64,000 nucleotides of DNA, from NCBI GenBank assembly GCA_949126835.1, contig OX421495.1, forward strand, positions 26,457,329 to 26,521,328, read 5' to 3'. The notes under the pieces are model-generated. The model searched no databases, was not told the DNA's origin, and saw only the letters and a list, made by a program, of their open reading frames with translations. The position numbers and the translations under genes are program-made. The first letter of the stretch is position 1. Each line of letters begins with the position of its first letter. This DNA is from Anisus vortex (lineage: Eukaryota; Mollusca; Gastropoda; Planorbidae). Below are positions 43,684 to 56,061 of this stretch, piece after piece.

Positions 43684-44688
43684 CAGGTGTCGGCAACCTA
43701 AGGAACGCGTGCCAGACTTAGCAAGCAGAACGATTTTCAGCGGCACGCTAGAGACCGCCAAGAAGATTTTTTTTATGCAAGTCAAATTAACGTACGTCAG
43801 CATAATTAATTAATGGGTGCTGCATGGCGAACTAAATGGGATCACACTGCACGTCGATGTCAGGAATGTTGGTATGTCAATCTCCCATCATTGAACTTGC
43901 CATCTGTGATTGTATCTATTAATAATTGTATAATTTTTCAAGTCTCTTCTAGAGGAAAGTGATAGGGAGTATAAGTAAAGTCTTGGATAGATTCGTTTCT
44001 TGACTGGAAGCAATTAAGGTGTATCTTGATGAATTTTTTTTTTCAATATTGAATGTGGAGAACAGGAGAACTGATTGTTAAAGCCGATGTTTCTGAATGA
44101 CATGGCGACACGTTTCATTGAGTTGAACTTGCACTTACAAGCACGAGGTCGAAAAGCACTTGAAGAGTTGGACCACTGGAATGGATTTGCATTGAAACTG
44201 GACATATCGTGCCATGAAATTGATTTAAAAACATTTAACTCTTTCCTTAATTTAAGGAAAATTAAGATAGATGATTGTTTTCAGAAGTACATTGAAGCAT
44301 TCAATGCGGAAATCTTAGTTATGCTGAGATAAAACTATAAAGAATGCATAGCTATGACTAGAAAAATATATTGACTAGTCTTAACTTTAAATGTTATAAC
44401 ATAAACTATTTATGTTTTAGTTCAGTAATGAAATAGTGTATTTGCAATCAATGCATTTTTTTTTAAATTCGATAATAACAAAAACGTTAACTTTTTATTA
44501 AATACACAACGCTTTAATGATTTTCTCCATTACGCGCCTGTTATTTTGGTCTTGATCTTGCTACGGAACTAAATAAATTGTCTTATAAAAATAATTTTGT
44601 TGAGCAGTTTGACTTTCACGCTGTTGGCACGCTGAATTACTTAGAATCCTAGTCTGGCAGACTATAAGCAAAAGGTTGCCGACCCCTG
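43684..44688 (+). mobile_element. hAT-1 element, 1005 bp
   Basis: Ends CAGGTGTCGGCAACCT and AGGTTGCCGACCCCTG are inverted repeats with one change. Flanks ACCTACAA (43676-43683) and ACCAACAA (44689-44696) match 7 of 8. It contains a transposase fragment (44087-44335). The right 200 bp align with the right end of the 2.67-kb element at 14239-16905. The C-terminal FGSTY-type block present there is deleted here. Confidence 0.92.
44087..44335 (+). pseudogene. hAT transposase internal fragment
   Basis: 82 codons from an ATG to TAA: M-F-L-N-D-M-A, F-I-E-L-N-L-H-L-Q-A-R-G, F-A-L-K-L-D, F-N-S-F-L-N-L-R-K, Y-I-E-A-F-N-A-E-I. The spacing fits the region of ZBED5/GTF2IRD2/SCAND3-like hAT transposases that reads (F)L-D----LN-LQG-------------F--KL-----------F--F----------(Y)I--F---F. 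The N-terminal zinc finger, catalytic core and C-terminal dimerisation part are missing; an in-frame TGA precedes at 44072. Not functional alone. Confidence 0.78.
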
Positions 44689-44744
44689 ACCAACAAGGCA
44701 TGCTGCTCTTTATGTCAAAGAAAAGATTTGAATTGTGTCTTAAT

Positions 44745-44813
44745 TGGTCTTCCACGTGCCATTGAAAATCTCTCTGCGTGCCAAGTTTGGCACGCGTATC
44801 GTAGGCTGCCGAC
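44745..44813 (-). mobile_element. hAT-1 terminus, partial
   Basis: CACGTGCCATTGAAAATCTC, GCGTGCCAAGTTTGGCACGC, GTAGGCTGCCGACTCCTA closely match the right side of the MITE at 60388-60594, that is, the family's left end in reverse. No partner end is seen. Confidence 0.75.
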
Positions 44814-44918
44814 TCCTACTTAAATGGCTTTTGTACTATACGTTCATCTAAAATACACTGTTTTTGGAGTATGTTCCGTCCACTCGAACCCGTGATGAGG
44901 ATTAAGTATGAGGTAGCA

Positions 44919-45760
44919 TATATTGTGGCCATTACGTCCAACGATAAGTCATTGTATGAAGTATATTGTGGCCATTACGTCCAACGATAAGTCATTGTAT
45001 GAAGTATATTGTGGCCATCAAGTCCAACGATAAGTCATTGTATGAAGTATATTGTGGCCATCAAGTCCAACGATAAGTCATTGTATGAAGTATATTGTGG
45101 CCATTACGGCCAACGATAAGTCATTGTATGAAGTATATTGTGGCCATTACGTCCAACGATAAGTCATTGTATGAAGTATATTGTGGCCATTACGGCCAAC
45201 GATAAGTCATTGTATGAAGTATATTGTGGCCATTACGTCCAACAATAAGTCATTGTATGAAGTATATTGTGGCCATTACGGCCAACGATAAGTCATTGTA
45301 TGAAGTATATTGTGGCCATTACGCCCAACGATAAGTCATTGTATGAAGTATATTGTGGCCATTAAGTCCAACGATAAGTCATTGTATGAAGTATATTGTG
45401 GCCATTACGGCCAACGATAAGTCATTGTATGAAGTTTATTGTGGCCATTACGCCCAACGATAAGTCATTGTATGAAGTATATTGTGGCCATTATGGCCAA
45501 CGATAAGTCATTGTATGAAGTATATTGTGGCCCTTACGGCCAACGATAAGTCATTGTATGAAGTATATTGTGGCCCTTACGGCCAACGATAAGGCATTGT
45601 ATGAGGTATATTGTGGCCATTACGTCCAACGATAAGTCATTGTATGAAGTATATTGTGGTCATTACGTCCAACGATAAGTCATTGTATGAAGTATATTTT
45701 GGCCATTATCTCAGAAGATAAGTCATTGAATGAAGTATATTGTGGCCATTATGTCCGAAG
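44919..45760. repeat. 43-bp minisatellite, about 19.5 units
   Basis: Unit GAAGTATATTGTGGCCATTA, CGTCCAACGATAAGTCATTG, TAT. Variation is concentrated in one spot (CGTCC, CGGCC, CGCCC, AGTCC, TGGCC); the remainder is almost fixed until the last three degenerate units. Confidence 0.96.
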
Positions 45761-46598
45761 AAAATATATTGATATGGGCCATGTAGGCCTATTACAACTG
45801 ACGCCAACAGCTTGTCCTCACTAGGCCTTCATTTAATTGTATAGTTCACACTACGCAAGTCTCTCTACGTCTCCAATATGGACTTAGAATAGAAAGAACA
45901 CACTCTGGATATCAGTTGCACTTTTAATACAACACAATATTTGCACACACACACACACCGATACACACACATATACACACACACACACACACACCGATAC
46001 ACACACATATACACACATACACGCGCACAAACATCTTTCTTCAATTTAGTTTCAAACATTCTATACACCCAAAAGGTCAAGAGGAAATGACGTCATTAAC
46101 ATGTCATCTCCTCCACGAGTTTATAAAATGAACAGCAAGAAGAAAAGTCTAACTATGAATGGTGGTCACGTGACGACGCGATGGCTAATGACCGTGCTTC
46201 CACTTTACTGTCAAACATCAAGTAACTAGTCGCTGATACAAAAACAACGTAAATACCCCCCTCCCCCCCTCCCCACCTCCGTCTCCTCCCTCCACGTCGT
46301 CCACTATGCTCACCCCCTCCCCTCCCTAACGAAGCACTAAGGCTCGTGTGTCTCAGCCTAAACTTCCACAGAAACGACTTTCTCGTTTTGGACTTAACCA
46401 CGAGGCAGATAAATTGACTTGATTCCACCAGCCTTGAGTACTAACCGAGCACTGCAGCGAGGGCTATTTTTCAAATGTTCTTCTATCAATCCCGATAGCC
46501 CAATGTATCTCCACCCCCCGACTCTTTCCTCCTTCCCCCCTTTCCCCTCCCCCACCCACTACTTTTGGACCCCCTCCAAGCCCTACCCACTTACCCAC

Positions 46599-46638
<40 letters not shown>

Positions 46639-47341
46639 AGCCAACGAGTCCACTTCTGGAAATGGATCACAAAAGTGTGAGCTTGAGAGAACGGCGCCTG
46701 CTTACACTCGAGCGATCCCTCGCAGTGACCGCTAAGCGGAAATGACCAAACGAGAGATGTGTGAAAGAAGATTCGGTCAAGCCGACGATAAAAAGAACAA
46801 AATATAACAGGAACCAATGGTCCAATAGATCTACCATCAATTCCATTCTGTTGATATAAAGACATTAAACAACTTTAATAAAAACAATAGAAGCAGAGTT
46901 CACGCTATCTATAGAAGAGAGTACACTTAGTACAATTGTGATGAATGAATCATTTGCAGCCAATAGCATTGAAGATCTGCAGAGACTGTTCACATAGTTT
47001 AGTTTCAATGGAATGCATGACGTAATGAAATATTACTTTGTTATATACCTTGATAGTGTTACACATAACATTTTAAAATAACATTACATAACCGTAAACC
47101 GATATAAAATGTTGCCTGTAAAGATGACCTTCACGTCAGCATTGCTTATAACTGTTAATCCAATCTGGATCATCTGATTTGGAAGCGGATATAAATTCCA
47201 GCTCATTTCTCGTGTCTTAAACTTAATGTCTTTTTAAAAATTGTTCTTTATTCATAGTAGAAAAATAGAAACACGGGCATTCTACTAACTTTTATATGAC
47301 ATACGGACACTCAGTTTTTACTCACAAGGACACATGGACAA
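45761..47341. other. Non-coding
   Basis: CA repeats at about 45942-46022 and 46597-46637 and a C-rich patch 46255-46325. No gene. Confidence 0.55.
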
Positions 47342-47681
47342 GCAGTTCTCTTACAAAGACACACAGTTCTCTTACAAAGACACACAGTTCTCTTACAAAG
47401 ACACACAGTTCTCTTACAAAGACACACAGTTCTCTTACAAAGACACACAGTTCTCTTACAAAGACACACAGTTCTCTTACAAAGACACACAGTTCTCTTA
47501 CAAAGACACACAGTTCTCTTACCAAAGACACACAGTTCTCTTACAAAGACACACAGTTCTCTTACAAAGACACACAGTTCTCTTACCAAAGACACAGAGT
47601 TCTCTTACAAAGACACACAGTTCTCATACAAAGACACACAGTTCTCTTACAAAGACACACAGTTCTCTTACAAAGACACAC
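47342..47681. repeat. 21-bp minisatellite, about 16 units
   Basis: Unit CACAGTTCTCTTACAAAGAC with one more A. Two units carry an extra C (TTACCAAAG, near 47520 and 47586) that shifts the frame. Open frames on both strands are repeat artefacts. Confidence 0.96.
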
Positions 47682-48116
47682 ATTACTTACACACAGATAC
47701 ACACACACACACACACATTTGGCTTACAGAAACTCACAAACACTTTGCTCACTCCCCCACACACAACCCTCCCCCTCCTCTCCCCTCATGCCAGTATTCT
47801 AAACAGGTCTGTTGTACAGCTGTTTAAATGAACTCGACAATACCTTAGTGGCTCCAGACGAGAGAGAGAAAAAATAGGTTCTCGTAGTCAATAGGTCAAG
47901 GTCAAAAGTCACGTTTTCTATTTTCATTGAAGAGCTCCACTTCCTCTGAAACGTTCCCAACTGACTTGAGGTCATCTTGGAGTCATGTCCATTGTCCATC
48001 GATTTTTGTGTGTCTTCTTTGTGCTACATCATGTGGTCTCTAAATGACCACACTGAGAAAACGGGCATAGAATTCTAAACAGCCTACCATTTTGTCAACT
48101 GGTTCCAAAATTACAG
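47682..48116. other. Unique spacer
   Basis: Short CA run, then sequence with nothing recognised. GGGCATAGAATTCTAAACAG (about 48064) faintly recalls LINE-T, too weak to call. Confidence 0.45.
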
Positions 48117-48720
48117 CAGTGGTTCTCAATTCTTGGACCTCAAGAAACGGTGGGCCAAATTGTTTGCAGGCACTGGTCGTTCTAATATTTTTGCAGAGCG
48201 TTGAATTTCTATACGAAACATCTTTGGGATCAAATTTCGGGTAAAACGTCAACAATATGACCAGTTCTGGAGGTAGTCCGTACGTGTGCATTAATATGGA
48301 GTTTGGAGGTAGTCCATACGTCTACACAAACATGGAGTTTGGTGGTAGTCCATTGGGTTGCACAAGTCTGGTCAGTACTTGCACTTCTGTACCCATGGGC
48401 CCCATTTTTGGCGAAGTGTGGAAACCACCGATACGCTTGCATCAAGAGCATACCGGTAGACTAACGCATTGGGGATAGCCTCTGCTGCGTGTCCGAGTCT
48501 CACTGCACCGCCGAGCCTTGGTGGGGGAGCAATGTGCACAGCAGTCCGCCAAAACACCGAACTGGTGCCTGGATGTCCAGACTTACAGTAGGTATACGAG
48601 CGAGTTACCACGATAATCATCGGAGGGGAATTCCGCAGGTGGGGAAAAGTATGACTGCACCGACCGTACCCTATGTTACGCGGCACGCATAATCGGCTTT
48701 TCGGCGTGCCCTGTGATGGC
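48117..48720. other. GC-richer unclassified block with hAT-like start
   Basis: Begins with CAGTGGTTCTCAATTCTTGG, like a hAT terminus, but no right end is seen. 48270-48372 has three 36-bp units (GGAGGTAGTCC...ATGGAGTTT) that encode a 12-residue repeat with core F-G-G-S-P-Y-V. The remainder is balanced in composition and has overlapping frames on both strands without motifs. It could be part of an unknown element or a decayed exon. Confidence 0.4.
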
Positions 48721-49154
48721 TGGCTCTCGGACAGGATCTTGGTGTTCCCCGCCCTCCCCCCGAGCCACCCCTGAACATTGTAACGCCCTGGACCTATGAG
48801 CCCGAATGCTCGTCTGTCGTTTTTTTTTGGTTATATTTTGGAGGCAATTATAGGTTCAGTAATTGACATCGGCTAGGTAGAGAAAAGACGTTTATGCTTT
48901 TTATTTTGCTGGCTACACAATCTCATTGTACCAAGAATTCAAAGAAACGTTTCCTCAAGTTTCAAGAAATGTTCGTAAACAAGGGCGTAATTGTGTGAAA
49001 GAGGCTACAACATTGTATGCTTAATCATAAATACATCAGACAAGTCATCAGCAGAGGCAAAAGTTTAAAGGGCAAAGAGAGCAACTACAACCCAGTCAGA
49101 CAGACTACCCCAGATGTACATCTCTTCCCATACAGCTTACACAAAATAAAATAA
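48721..49154. other. Unique spacer
   Basis: Nothing recognised. Confidence 0.5.
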
Positions 49155-49426
49155 CCTACCCGTCGGACCAAACTGATCATAGGGCTGGTGAAGCAGCGTT
49201 CACCAGTTTCAGTGGCCAAGGCATATTAGGCGATGTGTGGCCAGCACAATGCCCAGCCGCCTTTACTTTTAACCTTTTATCCTAACTAATGTCAGGTACT
49301 CTTCAGAGCTCGGTAGACTGAGGGATACACCTTCGAGTCCTGGGAAATATCCTAGTCTTCACCAGGATTCGAACCCAAGACCTTCGGTACACCAGTCGAA
49401 CGCGCTGCCGGACGGCCACCGTGGAC
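49155..49426 (-). mobile_element. SINE-A, near full length
   Basis: The minus strand starts at GGTCCACGGTGGCCGTCCGG (A-box region), then GGTCTTGGGTTCGAATCCTG (B box), then the body down to CCCTATGATCAGTTTGGTCC. The 69-bp satellite begins at the very next base after the SINE head, so the array either grew from flanking DNA at the insertion or was the target. Confidence 0.88.
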
Positions 49427-50876
49427 CATAATACAGCCTAGACTCCAATACAAAGAATCGACTGCCTCTTACTCTCACAATGATACAATTCACAACAAAA
49501 TACAGCCTAGAATCGAATACAAAAAATCGACTGCCTCTTACTCTCACAATGATACAATTCACAACATAATACAGCCTAGAATCGAATACAAAAAATCGAC
49601 TGCCTTTTACTCTCACAATGATACAATTCACAACATAATACAGCCTAGAATCGAATACAAAAAATCGACTGCCTTTTACTCTCACAATGATACAATTCAC
49701 AACATAATACAGCCTAGAATCGAATACAAAAAATCGACTGCCTTTTACTCTCACAATGATACAATTCACAACATTATACAGCCTAGAATCGAATACAAAA
49801 CATCGACTGCCTTTTACTCTCACAATGATACAATTCACAACATAATACAGCCTAGAATCGAATACAAAAAATCGACTGCCTTTTACTCTCACAATGATAC
49901 AATTCACAACATAATACAGCCTAGAATCGAATACAAAAAATCGACTGCCTTTTACTCTCACAATGATACAATTCACAACATAATACAGCCTAGAATCGAA
50001 TACAAAAAATCGACTGCCTTTTACTCTCACAATGATACAATTCACAACATAATACAGCCTAGAATCGAATACAAAAAATCGACTGCCTTTTACTCTCACA
50101 ATGATACAATTCACAACATAATACAGCCTAGAATCGAATACAAAAAATCGACTGCCTTTTACTCTCACAATGATACAATTCACAACATAATACAGCCTAG
50201 AATCGAATACAAAAAATCGACTGCCTTTTACTCTCACAATGATACAATTCACAACATAATACAGCCTAGAATCGAATACAAAAAATCGACTGCCTTTTAC
50301 TCTCACAATGATACAATTCACAACATAATACAGCCTAGAATCGAATACAAAAAATCGACTGCCTTTTACTCTCACAATGATACAATTCACAACATAATAC
50401 AGCCTAGAATCGAATACAAAAAATCGACTGCCTTTTACTCTCACAATGATACAATTCACAACATAATACAGCCTAGAATCGAATACAAAAAATCGACTGC
50501 CTTTTACTCTCACAATGATACAATTCACAACATAATACAGCCTAGAATCGAATACAAAAAATCGACTGCCTTTTACTCTCACAATGATACAATTCACAAC
50601 ATAATACAGCCTAGAATCGAATACAAAAAATCGACTGCCTTTTACTCTCACAATGATACAATTCACAACATTATACAGCCTAGAATCGAATACAAAAAAT
50701 CGACTGCCTTTTACTCTCACAATGATACAATTCACAACATAATACAGCCTAGAATCGAATACAAAAAATCGACTGCCTTTTACTCTCACAATGATACAAT
50801 TCACAACATAATACAGCCTAGAATCGAATACAAAAAATCGACTGCCTTTTACTCTCACAATGATACAATTCACAAC
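49427..50876. repeat. 69-bp satellite, 21 units
   Basis: Unit CATAATACAGCCTAGAATCG, AATACAAAAAATCGACTGCC, TTTTACTCTCACAATGATAC, AATTCACAA; 1450 bp is 21.0 units. Internal units are almost identical (rare ATTATACAG and AACATCG variants) and the SINE-side units are more diverged. As 69 is 23 codons, the minus strand has a 504-codon frame (repeat ending F-F-V-F-D-S-R-L-Y-Y-V-V) and the plus strand an equally open frame. Neither contains an in-frame ATG, so I do not call a gene. Confidence 0.97.
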
Positions 50877-51264
50877 CTAGTTTAAACAAATAACCCCAAC
50901 TCCTGCTCACACAACAATACTCAGTCATACTTTCTCATTCCTATATTTATATTATGTAATAAGTATCTTAATAAGACAATGTATTCATAACTTGAGTATT
51001 TATATTCAGTATAGAAATCGAAAATCAACCGATTCACAATTTGTTTGATTCTATTTAAAAAATCCGCTTGAGTATTAAATCAGTTATTAAAAATGCATAC
51101 GTGTTGTAGCCGCATGAATAAAAAAAAAAGTTTGTCAATAATTAAATAGTGTCTTGTTTTTCACAACCTAATACCAGAGACCTTGAACGAATTCAACAAG
51201 AATTCCACATAGTTTTTTTTATATTTCATGATGTAAATATTACTGTTTACAAAATAGATATCAG
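50877..51264. other. AT-rich spacer
   Basis: Nothing recognised. Confidence 0.5.
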
Positions 51265-51432
51265 ATGACATGTGTCTACGTTGACTAAAGGTCCACAGCA
51301 TCGTGTGACATGTCTACGTTGACTAAATGTCCAGTGACAGCATCGTGTGACATGTCTACGTTGACTAAAGGTCCAGTGACAGCATCGTGTGACATGTCTA
51401 CGTTGACTAAATGTCCAGTGACAGCATCGTGG
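51265..51432. repeat. 42-bp minisatellite, about 4 units
   Basis: Unit GACATGTCTACGTTGACTAA, ATGTCCAGTGACAGCATCGT, GT; AAATG/AAAGG variants alternate and one unit lacks CAGTGA. Confidence 0.93.
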
Positions 51433-52361
51433 GGGAGTGGAGTCAGCTTCACTCAATTAAAAATGGAAGCAACGAGAAAGTCATGAATGACGTTCGACCA
51501 ACCATTACAAGACACCTCACCCCTTCCCCTTCCCTCCACAGCTGCTTACGCCTAACCATCAAAGCCTATAACACATTTAATTGTCGTAATTAAAGAGCCA
51601 ATGAAACTCTCGAGTTATGAAGACGTCGGTGACCTAGTTTCTGATCTAGACCTCGGACCTCCATTTAAATTAATTGTGGGGAAACACACACAAAAAAAAA
51701 CAGTCTAATGTAGTGCAAATAACTGACAATAAAACAACAATAACTATAGAACAGTAGGGAAACTGAACAAAGATGTAGATCTAGAACAATCTAGAATAAT
51801 CTAGATCAATGATATGCCAAGAAAATAAAAGAAGAATCTACTGCGTTTAAAAAAAAACACATTAGAATAATTCGAAAGCTTCATTTTCTACATTATTTCA
51901 TGTTTTACACTCTATTAAGAAATAAAAAATTATTTCGTTAGAAAAGGTAAAAAAATGTTTAAAGTTATTTTAAAAAAACTCTCTCTATTTTTGACAGAAT
52001 GTGTTCCTTTTCCAAATTCGTTCCTTCTAGATAGAAGATTATTACGTCCACTAGGCCCATATATCTTTACTATGCTATATGTACTTTTTATAGTTCATAT
52101 GTTCTTTATGTATTATGTGAACACGTGAGAAAATTATTTCATCCATTAAATCCAGGGCCGGATTAAATCCATCTATCTTTGATTAATCTTTGATTAAAGT
52201 GACCGACTGTATTATTTAGTAGAGACTTGGAGTGAGTTGGCTAGCTGTGTAGTAGTAATTCGATTAACAGGTTATAAGATAATTATTTATTTTTTTGGAG
52301 GGGGGGAGATCCCTATTGAGACCTTAACTCCATTCCAGAGTTTATATCTAGGGCTCTTGGG
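51433..52361. other. AT-rich spacer
   Basis: Apart from the LINE/SINE tail at 52019-52060, nothing recognised. CCAGGGCCGGATTAAA near 52153 looks like a DNA-transposon end but has no partner. Confidence 0.5.
52019..52060 (-). mobile_element. SINE-B/LINE-T type tail fragment
   Basis: TTCCTTCTAGATAGAAGATT, ATTACGTCCACTAGGCCCA is identical in wording to the tail of SINE-B at 15615-15655 over about 40 bp, with no tRNA head attached. A truncated insertion. Confidence 0.7.
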
Positions 52362-52724
52362 CAGTGTCGAGAACCTTTTTGTCTGAGAAAGCCATGGACA
52401 CCACATATTTTGAAAAGTAATTCTGTGAGAGCCATACATTGTGTTTAAAACTAAAAATTCAAGTAAATGTGTGCATTTTGTGTAATTTCGACACTAAAAG
52501 TACTGAAAAGCTGAATTATTTTTAATAACATTGTTATGCTCTTGCTAATCAATAATAGGTATTTCTTACCATTAATCCGACTTCTGGTGCTGCAATGCAA
52601 TTAATATGTAGATCAAATGAGTCTAAAGAAACATTTTTTTTATAATCGAACATTTGTCTGCGAGCCATATGCAGCCATCAATAGAGCCACTTCTGGCTCG
52701 CGAGCCATAGGTTGCCGAATGGTA
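52362..52724. mobile_element. hAT MITE family 2, second copy
   Basis: Left end CAGTGTCGAGAACCT and interior blocks (CATATTTTGAAAAGTAATTC, AAAGAAACATTTTTTTTATA, CTGGCTCGCGAGCCATAGG) match 16219-16582 in the same orientation. The middle differs strongly and the right terminus has decayed (AGGTTGCCGAATGG); no target duplication remains. Confidence 0.82.
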
Positions 52725-54802
52725 TGAATGGACACAGGCATTAGAACAATTCAAGTTCTAGGACTGGTTGGAAAGGGGGGAGGAGGTGTGTAGGTCAAGG
52801 ATACGTGGATTTTAATAAATGTTATTTTATTTAAAATCCATAATTAAATTTTCATAATTACATTTAACATATAATATTTATACTTTTTAAACCTTACAGT
52901 CCCGGGCGCGTATATAGCGGAACTGAAGGCAGCATAGATAGAAGTAGGTCGGTACGGGAAGGGTTAAAATCTTGTATTGGCCTATCAATGTCACGATTTC
53001 CAAAAGCTCACTTTTAATTGAATCGGTATACATAATTTTCTTTACAATGAGAAGATTGAATGACACTTCTTGGCCTCTGACATATGACCTATGCTGTCGA
53101 TGCCCATCTCTAAGAAAACTCCTATTGAATAAAATCAATATTTGCAGTATTTCAGCATCTGCTTGTTACAGATTATTTTTTTTAACTTCTTGAATTTTCT
53201 TGTATAAATCCGCATTACTATTTTGTATTTTATAATGAAACTTATTTATTTGACAATACTTTCAATGAATGGATGAAATGTAAAATGTTTTTTTGTAAAT
53301 TCACCAATTGTTGTAAGTGTTTGAGCCAAAGCACAAGCAGCTTCTATGTCCTGCCTCATTGTTGATGTTATTCACAATGCGATGAAGTTCACCCACAATC
53401 TCCGATTAGGCAGACGACAAAAACAATTTGTCAGCCATAACACAGCCGTTAGACGTGACAATGAAATATTCGTCACTGAAAGAAAACTAAAATAAACAAA
53501 AGTTTTTTTTTTACACAGAGCATCGTTTCCAGTCGTCATGACCTTACATGGTTGTGACATGACATGTCACCATTACGTCATACCTCACCAACTCACACGA
53601 AGATAAAAGGGGCTTTTTCCAGACATTGTTTTTCGTAGATTCGGGTCGTTAAGTGTATGAGTCTGTTAGCCTGTCCATCTATAAATCAATCTATCGGACT
53701 GTCTGTATGTCAGTCCATCTATTTATTAATTATCTTTTTGTCTGACTGTCTATTACTTTTTTTATTTTTTTATTTATTTATCTATGTATTAATCTATATA
53801 TCTGTTTGGGTCTATAAATCTAGCTAGTTATTATTAGCTAGGTATTAGAATTATAGTTACTATCAATATATTTCTATGTCGTTCTGTCAGATTATCGATC
53901 TATTCACATCTTTCTGTTGATCTAACTATCTCGGTATTAGTTTGTCTGTATGTCTAAATTTGAATCCATCTATCCGTCAGAATGTTTGTATCTATTCCTT
54001 AATCTATCTTTGTCTATCGATATAAATAGCCAACTAGCTGTCAACAATACTGTAGTTTTTTTTTCTACGTATCCATCTATCTATCTACCTATCCATCTAC
54101 CTATCTATCTATCTATGTATCTATCTATATATATATCTTTCTGCTTATCTTACTATCTATGTATCTTTTTGTCTGTATAACTGTCCCGGTATATCTATCT
54201 GCTTGCTTTTTTCTCTCTGTTAAGCTATGTATTTATATATCTGTCTGTCTGTTTGTATATCTATCTTTCTATCCAAAGATCAGTATTCCAATTCAATACC
54301 AATTTTGATTTTATTTCCAGACTTGGTCAAAAGTTTGCACTTGTTATCCATTGACTTGTTCCAATTGACTGAATGACTTCATCCCCTCTTCTCTTTCTAA
54401 TTTTAACACAGATCAACGGTTCACATCTGAATCAAGTAACAGTTTCTTGACTACGGAGTTGGATCACTGGTATCCAAGTACAGGAAGTTCTTTTGAAGTC
54501 TAGGCATAACAAACTCTTGCCGCCACCACGTCCAGTGTTAATGGCCATTCTCAAGGACGTCGTTCTTAATGCTGGTGTTTCCCACCGACAATCCTTTACA
54601 AGATGACCCCACTACTGGACACTCAGTCACATTGACACCTTTTCATAATTGACCGCACTACAAGACTTTGGCCTTCAATGATCATTTTCTCCCCCGCATC
54701 ATTAACACATTTTATGCACGTTCATTTAAAAAAGTGTTAGTTGTATTCGAACTAGTTACGCAAATTATCAATCTGTTAAAAATACACGTTACAAATTTAT
54801 AT
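52725..54802. other. Non-coding, about 2 kb
   Basis: Degenerate TCTA-like repeat at about 53660-54270; elsewhere AT-rich. An 83-codon minus-strand frame at 52887-53138 has ordinary composition but no recognisable motif. Confidence 0.5.
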
Positions 54803-54992
54803 AGCTGGCATACCGATGGTCCTGGGTTCGAATCCCGGTGAAGGCTGGAATTTGTAGCTGACTTTAGTTGGGGTAAAGTAAATGCGTTTGGTCATTGTGC
54901 TGGCGACACAATCCCCCTAGTATGCCGTGGCACAGGAACTGGTTAACGCTGCTTCACCGGTCCGAAGGGATACTTTACTTACTTATTTTTTT
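54803..54992 (+). mobile_element. SINE-A, 5'-truncated
   Basis: Begins inside the tRNA part (CTGGCATACCGATGG), has a perfect B box GGGTTCGAATCCC, the body (GCTGACTTTAGTTGGGG, GGTCATTGTGCTGGCGACAC) and the TTTACTTACTTATT tail. It has a 65-bp internal deletion relative to the 58.8-kb copy. Confidence 0.85.
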
Positions 54993-56021
54993 TTACTATT
55001 TATTCTTTAAATAATGTGATTCACATAAACACTATAACACTTGTATTCTTTGAACAGACATTAAAATAGGCCTACAGTTTTTCAAATCAGATTAAAATTG
55101 TCTATTTCTCTAACTTCTAACTTTTTTACTGTTTATTTCCCTAAAACTCTAAATTTCTTCATTTTCTTTGTCTCCTTTTAGAAAAAATCTCTATATATTT
55201 ATATCATACAAATTATACCAACTAATAAATTGGCTGCACAAAAAAACTGGAAAATATTCCACTAATCAATAATGTTTCATCTGAAAGTTTTTAATTTACA
55301 CAATTGCACTCTTACCAGATTTACGTAATTTTTGCAATTAAATCTTATTTTTATCTCATTGATTTATCATTTCGTTATTCTTTTTATATCAACAATCCAA
55401 TGAGTTATTTTGGTAATAACACGAAATTTTGTCAAATACGTTTATACTTAGTATGTTGACAATTTACTGCAATTAGATGAGGTGGAAAATAAGCCGATGC
55501 AACCACTTTAGTAATAAATGTATCAAATTGAGAGCACTTAATATAATATTTTATTAATTTTTGTCTGCATTGTTCATTTATGAAATTATGTTTGTAATTT
55601 TTAGTTGCTTCAATTTGGCTTACGAGTCTATTTGAGTCATTTTTTGTTGCTTTTTAAATATATCCATCCATTTATCAATTTATCTATATATATATAGATA
55701 TATCTCGCTGTATCTCTCGATATCTGTTCATCTATCTATCGTTCTATAGAGTTGCTTTATCTATCTATCTATACAATTGTCTATAAATCTTCTCCCTCGT
55801 CTTCCTCATTAAACTTTCTTTCATTTATATCTTACTTTTCTTAATAATATCTCTCTAGTCTTTTTCTCTTTTCATGTCGTATTTAAACATATCTGTTTTA
55901 CGTTTTTTTTTCTTGCAATCTTTATTTCATTCCTTCATTTTTTCTTCTATATTTTCCTTTTCATCTTATTTTCCACATTTTATCACCTTATTTCCATCTT
56001 CTCGTAAAATTGTATACAAAG

Positions 56022-56061
<40 letters not shown>

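Noticed and set aside
46419..46865. Overlapping frames at 46419-46640 and 46464-46865 as possible genes
   Set aside because: They cross a CA repeat and C-rich DNA, have no motif, and oppose each other.
49359..50873. 504-codon minus-strand reading frame of 23-residue repeats
   Set aside because: No in-frame ATG, open frame on the opposite strand too, unit length simply divisible by three, and the end is translated SINE.
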